DNA of 64,000 nt, taken from Rhabdochlamydiaceae bacterium (GTDB lineage Bacteria; Chlamydiota; Chlamydiia; Chlamydiales; Rhabdochlamydiaceae). Location: positions 1-64,000 of the forward strand of contig JAIELY010000002.1 in the NCBI GenBank assembly GCA_019752555.1. Reading direction: 5' to 3'. Below, piece by piece: positions 39,943 to 48,309 of this stretch (position 1 is its first letter; every line of letters starts with the position of its first letter). Made by a program: the position numbers and the translations under genes. The notes beneath the pieces are model-generated. The model ran no database searches. It was not told where the DNA came from and saw nothing but the letters and a program-made list of their open reading frames with translations.

Positions 39943-41250
39943 ATGACAGAATCTGCGCTCTTAGCGCTTCTTTTCTTAATCTCTGCAGGACTTTTGTCTG
40001 GAACGAGCAATGCCTTCCACCGCATCGGAAAGCTCCAGACAGAAGAGATGCTAAAGGAAACAAGCTCTCCTTTTTTTTACCGCCACATCCTCACAGGCTT
40101 ATTTGGAAAGCAAATCTGGAAAGAGCTGAATTTCTGTCTTGGCCTCACCAAATATCTCTTTAGAATTGGATTTGCCCTGTTCGCGTTTTTAACTCTGATC
40201 GAACATGCGCCTTGGGCCCAAGCCTTTACAGTGTCAAAAGCAAACACGGTAAAAATCGATCTTCCCATCACGCTGCTCTTAGGTCTTCTCATTCTTCTCA
40301 TCTCCCTTCTGACCGAATCTCTTTTCTCTTTGTTTAGCCAAATCAAGCCGCTCTCTGCATTACGCCTCTACGCCCCCTTCTCCTCGCTCTTACTTGTGTT
40401 AAGCACTCCCATGAGCGCACCTGTCTTCAAGATTCTAAAACTCCTGTTTCCAAAAAGTCCTCAAGATAAAACCCTAACCCCTAAATTCCGCATTCGAGAC
40501 AAAGTTAACGAGCTGCTGCAAGAAAGTGAACTCGGCAATTATTTAGACTCGAATGAACAAAAACTCATCCTTTCCGTCGTTTCATTTAAGGAACGGATCG
40601 CGCGTGAGGTCATGGTTCCGCGGATCAATATTTTTAGCCTATCTGCAGAAGATACATTGGAAGAGGCTGCACAGAACTTCTTAAAGGAAGGCTATAGCCG
40701 AATACCCATCTACAAAGAGAGCGTCGACAATATCATCGGCGTACTGCATTACAAAGACCTTCTTAAAGTCTACATCGATCAAAGACAAGCTCAACAAAAA
40801 ATCGAAACACTCCTTAAACCTGTTCTTTACACTCCAGAGACAAAAAAAATCTCCCATTTGCTCCAAGAATTTCGCAACAAACAAATCCACCTAGCTATTG
40901 TCGTCGATGAATGGGGAGGAACAGAGGGAATCGTCACAATCGAAGATATTTTAGAAGAACTTGTCGGCGAAATTGCAGATGAATACGATGTCGGCCAAGT
41001 CGAACTATTTTCTTCAGTGCCAGGCGGAGGATGGATTGTCGATTCCAAAATGTCGATCATCGACATTCAAGAGGAGCTCGGCGTTAAAATTCCCTTTGGC
41101 CCAGAGTACGACACGATCGGCGGCTACATTTACCACAGAGCCGGAGCGATCCCTGCAAAAGGATGGAGGATCCATCACGATGACTTTGATCTCGAGGTCG
41201 TCAGCTCCAGCGAGCGCGCTGTCGAAAAAATCCGAATCACTCCTCATTAG
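39943..41250 (+). CDS. CBS-domain CNNM/CorC-family membrane protein
   Basis: A 435-residue protein of the HlyC/CorC (CNNM) family. N-terminal part (about 1-190) has four hydrophobic segments. The paired CBS domains (about 215-335) show REVMVPRINIFSLS and HLAIVVDEWGGTEGIVTIED. The C-terminal CorC_HlyC domain ends near ERAVEKIRI. Relatives influence magnesium or cobalt export; older names call them hemolysins. Length is normal. Its last 14 bases overlap the 3' end of the convergent 41237-42172 gene. Confidence 0.9.
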   Translation: MTESALLALLFLISAGLLSGTSNAFHRIGKLQTEEMLKETSSPFFYRHILTGLFGKQIWKELNFCLGLTKYLFRIGFALFAFLTLIEHAPWAQAFTVSKANTVKIDLPITLLLGLLILLISLLTESLFSLFSQIKPLSALRLYAPFSSLLLVLSTPMSAPVFKILKLLFPKSPQDKTLTPKFRIRDKVNELLQESELGNYLDSNEQKLILSVVSFKERIAREVMVPRINIFSLSAEDTLEEAAQNFLKEGYSRIPIYKESVDNIIGVLHYKDLLKVYIDQRQAQQKIETLLKPVLYTPETKKISHLLQEFRNKQIHLAIVVDEWGGTEGIVTIEDILEELVGEIADEYDVGQVELFSSVPGGGWIVDSKMSIIDIQEELGVKIPFGPEYDTIGGYIYHRAGAIPAKGWRIHHDDFDLEVVSSSERAVEKIRITPH

Positions 41251-42172
41251 CGGCCTTAGAAGTGAGCTGTCTTAAGGTCGTTTCAAGAAAATTTCCATGA
41301 CTATAGATCGCGTGAATCGCTTTTCTTTGCTCGAGGTATTTCTTTTGAAGCTCTTGAGTTTCTTCGCTTTGCGGATCAACAACAAATCCAGGCACATACA
41401 AAAATTTAAAGCATTTTCGAGTATTTTCATGCGTAAATGCACTGGTTAAAGTGTTTTGATAATAAGCACGCTCTTCAGCAAGCGTTTTAAATCCAGGCGA
41501 AGGATCTGGATGCGTATTTAGGGTAAAGGGATACAAGTCTTGGCTAATACGCTCCCTCTTTTGATATAACCAAGCGTTACGCTTTCCAAATCCAAGTAAG
41601 ATCCCCAATAACCCATGATGCTCATTAAGAAGATTAAAAAGAGCCTCTTTTCCGCTCTGATATCTGGATAACAATTCAAGAGGAGTGATTTTTTCACCCA
41701 ACACCTTCTGAAAATTATCCAAGTGCCGATTCATCATTTGCGTGAGATGCCGTTTATGGATGAGAACAATTTCTACTTGATTCGAGTTTAGCCGTCTCGA
41801 TTGAATAATAAATCGGGATGAAGGAAAAAGATGCTGGTATTTTTGCCAGACTTCCCACCCCTTTTTCAATTGCATATTTTCCAAATAGGGCCTTCGGCAC
41901 AAAGAGGTCCAATCCCCAGGATAAGGATCAAAAAAAGAATCAAAGGTCATCGGCTTATCAGAAAAAAGAGTGTAGGCGCCTGCGCTCTTAAGAAGAAAGA
42001 TCCGAAAAAAGGTATCAATGACTAAACGATCATTTATAGGAATAGCTTCGATCTTGTGTTTTATCGAATCCTTTGAGGGCTTGTTTATCAGAAAATAAAG
42101 GCAGCAAGCAACACAGCATGGAATTAAATAAAAACACACTGCATATTTTGCTGCTTTGGCTTTGCTCACCAT
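41237..42172 (-). CDS. Hypothetical membrane-anchored protein
   Basis: A 311-residue protein from the ATG at 42172 (a TTG two codons earlier is also open). One N-terminal hydrophobic stretch with four Cys (YAVCFYLIPCCVACCLYFLI) should anchor it in the inner membrane or serve as an uncleaved signal. The rest is soluble and Lys/Arg/His-rich. I do not recognise a domain. It follows the 116-residue zinc-ribbon-like gene by 20 bases on the same strand, so they are probably one transcript. Confidence 0.65.
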   Translation of the reverse strand: MVSKAKAAKYAVCFYLIPCCVACCLYFLINKPSKDSIKHKIEAIPINDRLVIDTFFRIFLLKSAGAYTLFSDKPMTFDSFFDPYPGDWTSLCRRPYLENMQLKKGWEVWQKYQHLFPSSRFIIQSRRLNSNQVEIVLIHKRHLTQMMNRHLDNFQKVLGEKITPLELLSRYQSGKEALFNLLNEHHGLLGILLGFGKRNAWLYQKRERISQDLYPFTLNTHPDPSPGFKTLAEERAYYQNTLTSAFTHENTRKCFKFLYVPGFVVDPQSEETQELQKKYLEQRKAIHAIYSHGNFLETTLRQLTSKAANEE

Positions 42173-42192
42173 AGACAAAACTTACGTCCCAT

Positions 42193-42543
42193 TTACGTCG
42201 GCTTGCGGCAGTAGGGGCAAATATCAAATATCTCATGGACACACCGCTTACAATTACGGCATACAATATAAGGGGAAGAACACCCGTCGCTGCTGGACCT
42301 TAGGTTTTGTACAAATACTCCCCGATGATCGGAAAAGAGCGATTCTGTTTGAAACCATCTGTCCTCAAACTTCACAAAAATCCCCTCCTCAGACATCGCA
42401 ACTTGTTCTGGCGCGACATAGATTTTTCCACAGCAACGAAAGGGATGATGCTCTTCTGAATAATCTTGAGAAACAGCAAAAGCCCCGATTGCTTGGGAGA
42501 GCAAAACACAGAGTGTAGACATCTGAATGAATAATTTTCTCAT
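42193..42543 (-). CDS. Exported small protein with zinc-ribbon-like Cys pairs
   Basis: A 116-residue protein from the ATG at 42543, which has GAGG six bases upstream. Residues 1-25 look like a signal peptide (LFIQMSTLCVLLSQAIGAFA). The mature part holds FRCCGK, then a C-terminal cluster CRNCKRC-(8 residues)-CPYC, spaced like a zinc ribbon. Zinc ribbons in exported proteins are uncommon, so the Cys may instead form disulfides. Function unknown. Confidence 0.65.
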   Translation of the reverse strand: MRKLFIQMSTLCVLLSQAIGAFAVSQDYSEEHHPFRCCGKIYVAPEQVAMSEEGIFVKFEDRWFQTESLFSDHRGVFVQNLRSSSDGCSSPYIVCRNCKRCVHEIFDICPYCRKPT

Positions 42544-42732
42544 TGTAAACCTCACAGTTAAGGATCTTCTGAAACGTTAAAGGGTCCGCCTATAAAGAAG
42601 GAATTTTGAATCCATCACTATTTTTTTGCAAATAAAAAACAAGCAGCTAGACAGTCTCCAAGAACCTCTTGCTAAAGAAACTTACCTTCAGGCAAAATGT
42701 CCTTACCGGAGTTCTATTATTAGGGTATTTTC

Positions 42733-44673
42733 ATGCGCCGATCGATTTGTTATTGTGAGCCAAATGTAGCTCTTGCAGGAGATGTTTCAACCTGGAAGTT
42801 TTCCTATACTACTTCATCTTCTCTTCCAAAGGGAACTCGACTAAAATTCGATCTTCTTTCCCGGGGACGGGACGTCGATTGGGAATGCCCTCAAGTCAAT
42901 CCGAAAGAAAAAGCAAATTTAATTTGGGCGGAATTGCCCGATGGAAAACCTATTTACGCAAAACTTCTCGAAGTAGAAGATCAGATTACCCCTACATTTG
43001 AATTCACACTTCCTTCAGAGGTTAAAGCGGGCGATACCCTTGCGATCTTTATGGGATCTTCCGATGGAAACAAAGAAGATGCTAAGAAAAAAGGAAACCG
43101 CGCTCAGACCCACATCCAACGCAGACGCCCCTTCTACCTCTATATCGATCCAAAAGGCAAAGGAGACTATAGAGAACCTGAGATCTTTACCATGGATGTA
43201 CGCGGAAACGTGTTAAAAAACATCCGCATCATCGCCCCTTCCATGGTATCAAAAAACAAGCGCTTCGATGTGATCATCCGTTTTGAAGATATCTTCGGAA
43301 ACTTATCCAGCAATGCGCCTGAAGGGACTCTTGTCGAAGTGAGCTATGAACATTTGAGGGAAAATCTCAACTGGAAGCTCTTTGTCCCTGAAACTGGCTT
43401 TATTAACGTTCCAAATCTCTATTTCAATGAACCTGGCGTCTATAAAATTCAGCTGCTAAACCTTCAATCGGGAGACAAATTCTTCTCTGCACCGATCAAG
43501 TGCTTTGCTGACAATGACAAAAGCTTATTCTGGGGACTTCTGCATGGAGAATCAGAGCGTTTTGATTCCTTGGAAAATATCGAAACCTGCTTAAGGCATT
43601 TTCGAGATGAAAAAAATTGCCAATTCTATGCCACCTCTTCTTTTGAGAGCATTGAAGAGACATCGAACGAAAATTGGAAATCCATCTGCACTCAGGTGGG
43701 AGAATTTAATGAAGACTTCCGCTTTTCAACCTTCTTAGGGATGCAATGGTTTGGAGATTCTGAAGAGGAAGATGAAGAGGGGTTGCGTCAATTCGTTTAT
43801 GCGAAAGACAACAAGCCGATACTGCGTAAAAAGGACTCGAAATCAAATGCGCTAAAGAAAATCTATAAGAGCCACAACACTAAAGAATTGATTTCGATCC
43901 CCTCTTTCTCTATGGCCAAAGGATTTGAAACGACCTTTTCCGAATTCACTCCTGAGTTTGAACGTGTAGTTGAGATTTATAACGCATGGGGATGCTCTGA
44001 ATGCTCAGAGAAAGAAGGCAATCTCCGCCCTATTCGCTCAGAAGACCGCAAAGGAGTCTTTGAATCAGATAAAGGATCGATCCGAAAAGCTCTCAACAAC
44101 AACTGCCGTTTTGGCTTTGTTTCTGGAGGACTTGATGATCGGGGTATTTTTAGCGAATTCTATGAAAGCGAACAAGTCCAGTACAGCCCTGGGCTTACCG
44201 GAATCATCGCTATTGAACAAACCCGCGAAGCCCTTTTTCAAGCGTTGTATAATCGCAGCTGTTATGCGACAACAGGCTCCCGCATCATCATCGGCTTTTC
44301 AATTGCGGGCTTCTTTATGGGCTCAGAAATCAATACAAAAGCAAAACCCGGCTTAAACTTTAACCGGCACATCACAGGCTACATTGCTGGAACAGATGTC
44401 ATCAAAGAAATCTGCATTATACGCAATGGAGTCGTCTTCCAAAAAATTCAGCCTAAGACAGCCCAATATGAATTTGCGATCGACGATTCGGAAGCTCTTT
44501 CTAAAATCGCGTTCCGCTCTGTTGGCGAAAAGCCAGCGTTTGTCTATTATTATATCCGTGTCGAACAAGAAGATGGTCATATTGCTTGGGCATCTCCTAT
44601 CTGGATCGATATTACAGACGCACCTACACCCGCAGCTCAACCGAAAAAAGTCAAAAAGACCGGCAAGGCTTAA
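42733..44673 (+). CDS. DUF3604/PHP-like large protein
   Basis: A 646-residue cytosolic-looking protein with no signal peptide. The C-terminal two thirds carry phrases of the DUF3604 family, a branch related to PHP metal-dependent phosphoesterases: LFWGLLHGES (about 275), FGFVSGGLDDRG, GLTGIIAIEQTREALFQAL and RSCYATTGSRIIIGFSIAG. The usual HGHS/HxH metal motif is HGES here, so catalysis may be lost or changed. The N-terminal 250 residues look like beta-sandwich domains. The end is a basic KKVKKTGKA tail. The likely start codon has weak ribosome-site support. Confidence 0.68.
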   Translation: MRRSICYCEPNVALAGDVSTWKFSYTTSSSLPKGTRLKFDLLSRGRDVDWECPQVNPKEKANLIWAELPDGKPIYAKLLEVEDQITPTFEFTLPSEVKAGDTLAIFMGSSDGNKEDAKKKGNRAQTHIQRRRPFYLYIDPKGKGDYREPEIFTMDVRGNVLKNIRIIAPSMVSKNKRFDVIIRFEDIFGNLSSNAPEGTLVEVSYEHLRENLNWKLFVPETGFINVPNLYFNEPGVYKIQLLNLQSGDKFFSAPIKCFADNDKSLFWGLLHGESERFDSLENIETCLRHFRDEKNCQFYATSSFESIEETSNENWKSICTQVGEFNEDFRFSTFLGMQWFGDSEEEDEEGLRQFVYAKDNKPILRKKDSKSNALKKIYKSHNTKELISIPSFSMAKGFETTFSEFTPEFERVVEIYNAWGCSECSEKEGNLRPIRSEDRKGVFESDKGSIRKALNNNCRFGFVSGGLDDRGIFSEFYESEQVQYSPGLTGIIAIEQTREALFQALYNRSCYATTGSRIIIGFSIAGFFMGSEINTKAKPGLNFNRHITGYIAGTDVIKEICIIRNGVVFQKIQPKTAQYEFAIDDSEALSKIAFRSVGEKPAFVYYYIRVEQEDGHIAWASPIWIDITDAPTPAAQPKKVKKTGKA

Positions 44674-44723
44674 AAAGAGCAAGACAACAACGTTTTAAGC
44701 CAAAAATTCAAAATGGCTCTAAA

Positions 44724-44758
44724 CAAAAAAAGCTACATGGTTTTGGCCATGTAGCTTT
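44724..44758 (-). terminator. Terminator of the 44789-45442 gene
   Basis: A perfect 12-bp stem (AAAGCTACATGG with its complement) and a 6-base loop. On the minus strand a run of seven T overlaps and follows the stem. On the plus strand it can fold too, so it may also end the 42733-44673 transcript. Confidence 0.8.
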
Positions 44759-44788
44759 CAGAACCCCGAAAAAGTACTTAACAAGCAT

Positions 44789-45442
44789 TTAAGCTTGAGG
44801 TGCAGCTGGAGCAGCTGGTGTTGCAGGGGTAGCTGGTGTTGCAGCTTTTTTTCTTTCATCAAGAATCGCTACAACAGCCTCTTTCAACGCCATACAATTT
44901 GGATTTGCATCAATTTTCTTCTGCCATAATTTTGGATCTTTCACAACAGTCTTTGGCTTATCGCTTGCATCTTTTGCATTTAGGTACATTTGCTTGAGAA
45001 CAGCTTTTCTCTCTTCGCTTGGCAAATTACGAAACGCTTTACCCAAGTTTGGTTTTGTATCAGCTTTATACAAAGCGAGGAAATCTGCTAAAGGATCTTT
45101 AACAGCTGGGGTTGCTGCAGGGGCAGGAGCTGGTGCTGGTGCTGGTGCTGGTGCTTTCCCAAAAAAACCGAGGAACTTATTCCATGTACCACTGAAGCAT
45201 CCTGTGATTGCACTGTAAATTCTAGAAATGAAACCAGTAATTCCACAGCATCCAGATGAGCTATCTGCCGCAGGAGTTGCTGGCGCTGCAGGAGCTGTAG
45301 AAGTTGCAGGAGCTGGGTCATTTCCTTGGATCGTTGAGAGGCTGGAGTTAAAATTAACACCCTTTTTTGCTTCTAACGCATAAGCTTTTGGGAGTTCTTG
45401 AAATCTAGGTTGTTCAAATGAATTGCGTATTCCTGTTGCCAT
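44789..45442 (-). CDS. Hypothetical protein with Pro-Ala repeats
   Basis: A 217-residue protein that I do not recognise. Plan: an N-terminal unordered part; a Pro-Ala-Thr linker (about 42-60); a short Cys/Gly-rich, weakly hydrophobic part (SSGCCGITGFISRIYSAITG); a second PAPAPAPA linker near 96-108; a Lys-rich helical domain (about 115-200); and an Ala-Pro-Thr tail. No classical signal peptide. A strong AGGAGG site lies eight bases before the ATG and a terminator follows. Modular linkers and a hydrophobic patch are seen in chlamydial secreted proteins; secretion is inferred only. Confidence 0.7.
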   Translation of the reverse strand: MATGIRNSFEQPRFQELPKAYALEAKKGVNFNSSLSTIQGNDPAPATSTAPAAPATPAADSSSGCCGITGFISRIYSAITGCFSGTWNKFLGFFGKAPAPAPAPAPAPAATPAVKDPLADFLALYKADTKPNLGKAFRNLPSEERKAVLKQMYLNAKDASDKPKTVVKDPKLWQKKIDANPNCMALKEAVVAILDERKKAATPATPATPAAPAAPQA

Positions 45443-45842
45443 GTTAAAACCTCCTAATTGGGTTTGTTAAAAAGCTAATCAAATCCACCTTCCGGTCTCG
45501 CAGTTGAGGAACCTTGAGTTTCTCAATAAAAAATCTGAAGATGCATATTTTTTCTCGAGAAGTCTATATCATAAATATTAAGAGGATATTAAGAAAAGAT
45601 AAAAAGTAAACAAGGTCTCATCTCTTTCATCTTCAGAGAATTGCATGCAACGAATCGCCCACTGAAAACCCGATTTTTTGTGTTAAGATTTCACATTTTC
45701 TTCCCAACGGTGTTTAGAAATTGAAATTCCAAACGTTCATAGACTATTTCCACTCCGCAGACAGAGTCGCCATTTTACTTTTCTACTCGTTTCCAATGAT
45801 CCAATCACGTATCTTAACTGCAAAACTAAAAGGGAATCGCAC
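45443..45842. other. 400-base divergent gap
   Basis: Between the Pro-Ala repeat gene (minus) and maf (plus). It contains the minus-strand ribosome site. On the plus side a 41-codon frame starts at a TTG (45721) and overlaps the maf start as ATGA; it lacks a ribosome site. I see no RNA gene or repeat. Confidence 0.5.
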
Positions 45843-46430
45843 ATGAATATCATCCTCGGATCTCAATCCCCTCGCCGCAAAGAAATCTTAGAGTACTTCT
45901 CTTTGCCATTTACACAAATTGCATCGGATTACGATGAAGATAACGTGATCTTTCACGGCGATCCCAAAGCGTATGCAATCGAGTTATCTCAGAAAAAAGC
46001 AGAAGTTCTTTCTGAAAAACACCTTAATAGCATCATCATCACGGCAGATACTGTTGTCTATTTCCAAGGTAGAATCTTCAACAAGCCCAAATCCTCTGAA
46101 GAAGCCTTTCAAATGCTTTCTGAACTTTCCAATCAATGGCATCAAGTTTATACAGCGGTAACGGTTCAACACAATGGAACACCGTTTTCTGGAATTGAAG
46201 AGACAAAAATCCTCTTTCATCCACTTACCCATAAACAAATCCGTCTTTATCACGAAAACTGCTCCTTTTTAGATAAAGCAGGCGCTTATGCGATCCAGCA
46301 GGCGGGAAATATCATTGTCAAACACATCGATGGATGCTATTACAATGTGATGGGACTTCCGATTAACATCCTAAAAGAGTTATTATCCAAAGTTGGGATC
46401 GACCTGTGGGAATTTCTTAAACCCTGTTAA
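45843..46430 (+). CDS. maf: Maf-family nucleoside triphosphate pyrophosphatase
   Basis: A 195-residue Maf/YhdE enzyme, which hydrolyses non-canonical or specific NTPs and is linked to septum control. Visible motifs are ILGSQSPRRKEIL at the start, ITADTVVYFQG, the Lys-Pro site FNKPKSSEEAF and DKAGAYAIQQAG. Length is normal. AAAGGG lies before the ATG. The next gene starts 13 bases after its stop, the same order as in Chlamydia. Confidence 0.95.
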   Translation: MNIILGSQSPRRKEILEYFSLPFTQIASDYDEDNVIFHGDPKAYAIELSQKKAEVLSEKHLNSIIITADTVVYFQGRIFNKPKSSEEAFQMLSELSNQWHQVYTAVTVQHNGTPFSGIEETKILFHPLTHKQIRLYHENCSFLDKAGAYAIQQAGNIIVKHIDGCYYNVMGLPINILKELLSKVGIDLWEFLKPC

Positions 46431-46443
46431 CTTTAAGAGGGAC

Positions 46444-48198
46444 ATGCACCGATCTGTTCTTTTTTGCGCAACATTGCTCACCATCGCTTCTCAGTGCTTA
46501 AGCGAGGATAGCCTCATGTTTTTTGATCAAACAGAAAGCGGCTTGATCCCGCAGACCATATCCTATGAGAGAGAACAAGGAATCAATAAGCTGCACATCC
46601 TCTATTTGATGCAGGGCAAAGAAATCGACCGATCGATTGCATTATACAAACAGTACCAACAATTCTTAGGACGGCACGACTTTGAGATCTTACAACAAAT
46701 GGCGCTCATCCTGTTGGACCTTGGCACAAAAAGCAGCGATCCAGAACAGCAATTGATTAGCATCTACGGCACGCAAATCGCAGGAATTAACGCGTCGATC
46801 GACATCTTAGAGTCAGCCATTTTAAGCCCCCATCCCCAAACGCAAATGGCAGCGATCCAATCCCTGTCCCACTTACAAGACGATCGAAGCGAGGAGCTGC
46901 TCACGAAGGCAATGGCATCTGATTTTCTCTTCACTCGGATGGAAGCAGCCCAACAACTAGCCGTGCGTAAAAGCAGAAGCGCAGTTGGGCAAATCGAAGC
47001 GTTGATGTATCGGATCCCGCCTCAAATGCGTTTCTTCTTTCCTCAATTTTTTGCATTGATCGGCACCTCGGATGCGATCACCGTTCTCAAACAAATGATG
47101 GATGAATCTTTTCATATGACTCGGATCGAAGCGATTTTAAGCGCGGCTCGATTTGGAAGAGACGACCTTCTGCCGGCAATCCGCGCGCGCATCACTCATC
47201 CTTTTGTCGCAGAACAAGAAGCGTGCGCTTCAGCGCTCGGCATGCTCAAAGATTCCACCTCATTAGAAGCCTTAAAACGCTTGTCCGCCTCTCCATCAAC
47301 CAATGTCCAGCTTGCCGCATTAAAATCTCTCTATCAACTCGGGGATGCATCTGCCAAGCAACAAATGATGACTCTAGCTCTTGCGGAAAACCTTTTTGCA
47401 ATTTCGGCCTGCGGTTATTTAGAGGGCACTGAAGAAGATCTAGCGCGCCTTGCACGCCATTCGAACATTCAAGTGAGATTCAATGCCACAGTGGCCTTAT
47501 TGCAACGGCGCGATCCTCGCTGTTTAATACCCCTTAAGGAATTTTTGCTGCGCGATGTGCGCGATCTTGGGTACCAACCTCAATTTTCTGTAGGAAATGC
47601 TTTGATGGCTTGGAAGGTGATTCCCTCTGCAATTCAACATCAAAAAGCCGATGGGTACGACCTGTTAACCCTGACTCTCAACATCCGCGAACATCTGCTA
47701 CGGCTTTGCGTCGATCTTCCAGAACCGATCTTTCTCAACCTAGCAAGAGAAATTTTTGATTCAAGACAAACAGAGCTCATCCCCCTTTTGGTCTCTCTTT
47801 TAGAAAATGTCCAAACACAAGAGGCGCTAGCCCTTCTGCAAGACCGCGCCCAAACAGCAGGAGCCCCCCTAATGCGAGCGTATTGCACGTTGAGCCTCTT
47901 TCGTCTCAAGCAGCCCGGTCCCCACGAACAAGCCATCCTCAGTTGGATCGACTCAAAAAAACAAACTGAAATGATCCGCTTCCGCCCTATGCTTCCCTGG
48001 AATGTTCGGATCTCAGAAAAAGCTAGTGCTTTCGAGCTTACCCCCGATGAAAATTCCCGTTTGCTCATCGAATGCTATCAAACGTTTGCTCAAAAGCACG
48101 ACGAGAAAAGCATCGACATCATCCTCGAAGCCTTAAGCACCGGACACATTAAAAACCGCTCAGTGCTCGCAGGCCTTCTCATCCAAGCCTTGCAATAG
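46444..48198 (+). CDS. Exported HEAT-repeat protein
   Basis: A 584-residue protein from the ATG at 46444, chosen for AGAGG just upstream and for a signal peptide (MHRSVLFCATLLTIASQC); an in-frame start at 46393 lies inside maf. The mature part is a solenoid of HEAT-like helix pairs, for example QTQMAAIQSLSHLQDD and NVQLAALKSLYQLGD. Such scaffolds bind proteins in the periplasm. It lies between maf and the LptD-like gene, as in Chlamydia, and could help outer-membrane assembly; this is inference from context. Confidence 0.82.
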   Translation: MHRSVLFCATLLTIASQCLSEDSLMFFDQTESGLIPQTISYEREQGINKLHILYLMQGKEIDRSIALYKQYQQFLGRHDFEILQQMALILLDLGTKSSDPEQQLISIYGTQIAGINASIDILESAILSPHPQTQMAAIQSLSHLQDDRSEELLTKAMASDFLFTRMEAAQQLAVRKSRSAVGQIEALMYRIPPQMRFFFPQFFALIGTSDAITVLKQMMDESFHMTRIEAILSAARFGRDDLLPAIRARITHPFVAEQEACASALGMLKDSTSLEALKRLSASPSTNVQLAALKSLYQLGDASAKQQMMTLALAENLFAISACGYLEGTEEDLARLARHSNIQVRFNATVALLQRRDPRCLIPLKEFLLRDVRDLGYQPQFSVGNALMAWKVIPSAIQHQKADGYDLLTLTLNIREHLLRLCVDLPEPIFLNLAREIFDSRQTELIPLLVSLLENVQTQEALALLQDRAQTAGAPLMRAYCTLSLFRLKQPGPHEQAILSWIDSKKQTEMIRFRPMLPWNVRISEKASAFELTPDENSRLLIECYQTFAQKHDEKSIDIILEALSTGHIKNRSVLAGLLIQALQ

Positions 48199-48200
48199 CC

Positions 48201-48238
48201 TAAAGTTAGCTGTGTGAATGCGCACACAGCTAACTTTA
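48201..48238 (+). terminator. Perfect 16-bp hairpin after the HEAT gene
   Basis: TAAAGTTAGCTGTGTG and its exact complement flank a 6-base loop, three bases after the stop codon. No T run follows, but the stem is very stable. It should end the maf-HEAT transcript or block decay of its 3' end. Confidence 0.7.
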
Positions 48239-48309
48239 CGATCGTTCTGCTAGCTCTAAAATTCCTAGATCCTTATCGTAGTATGCAATAGATCAAATCT
48301 AGATAGAAC

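Noticed and set aside
46393-46443. Longer start for the HEAT-repeat protein
   Set aside because: It would begin inside maf and put 17 residues ahead of a clear signal peptide; the ATG at 46444 has a ribosome site.
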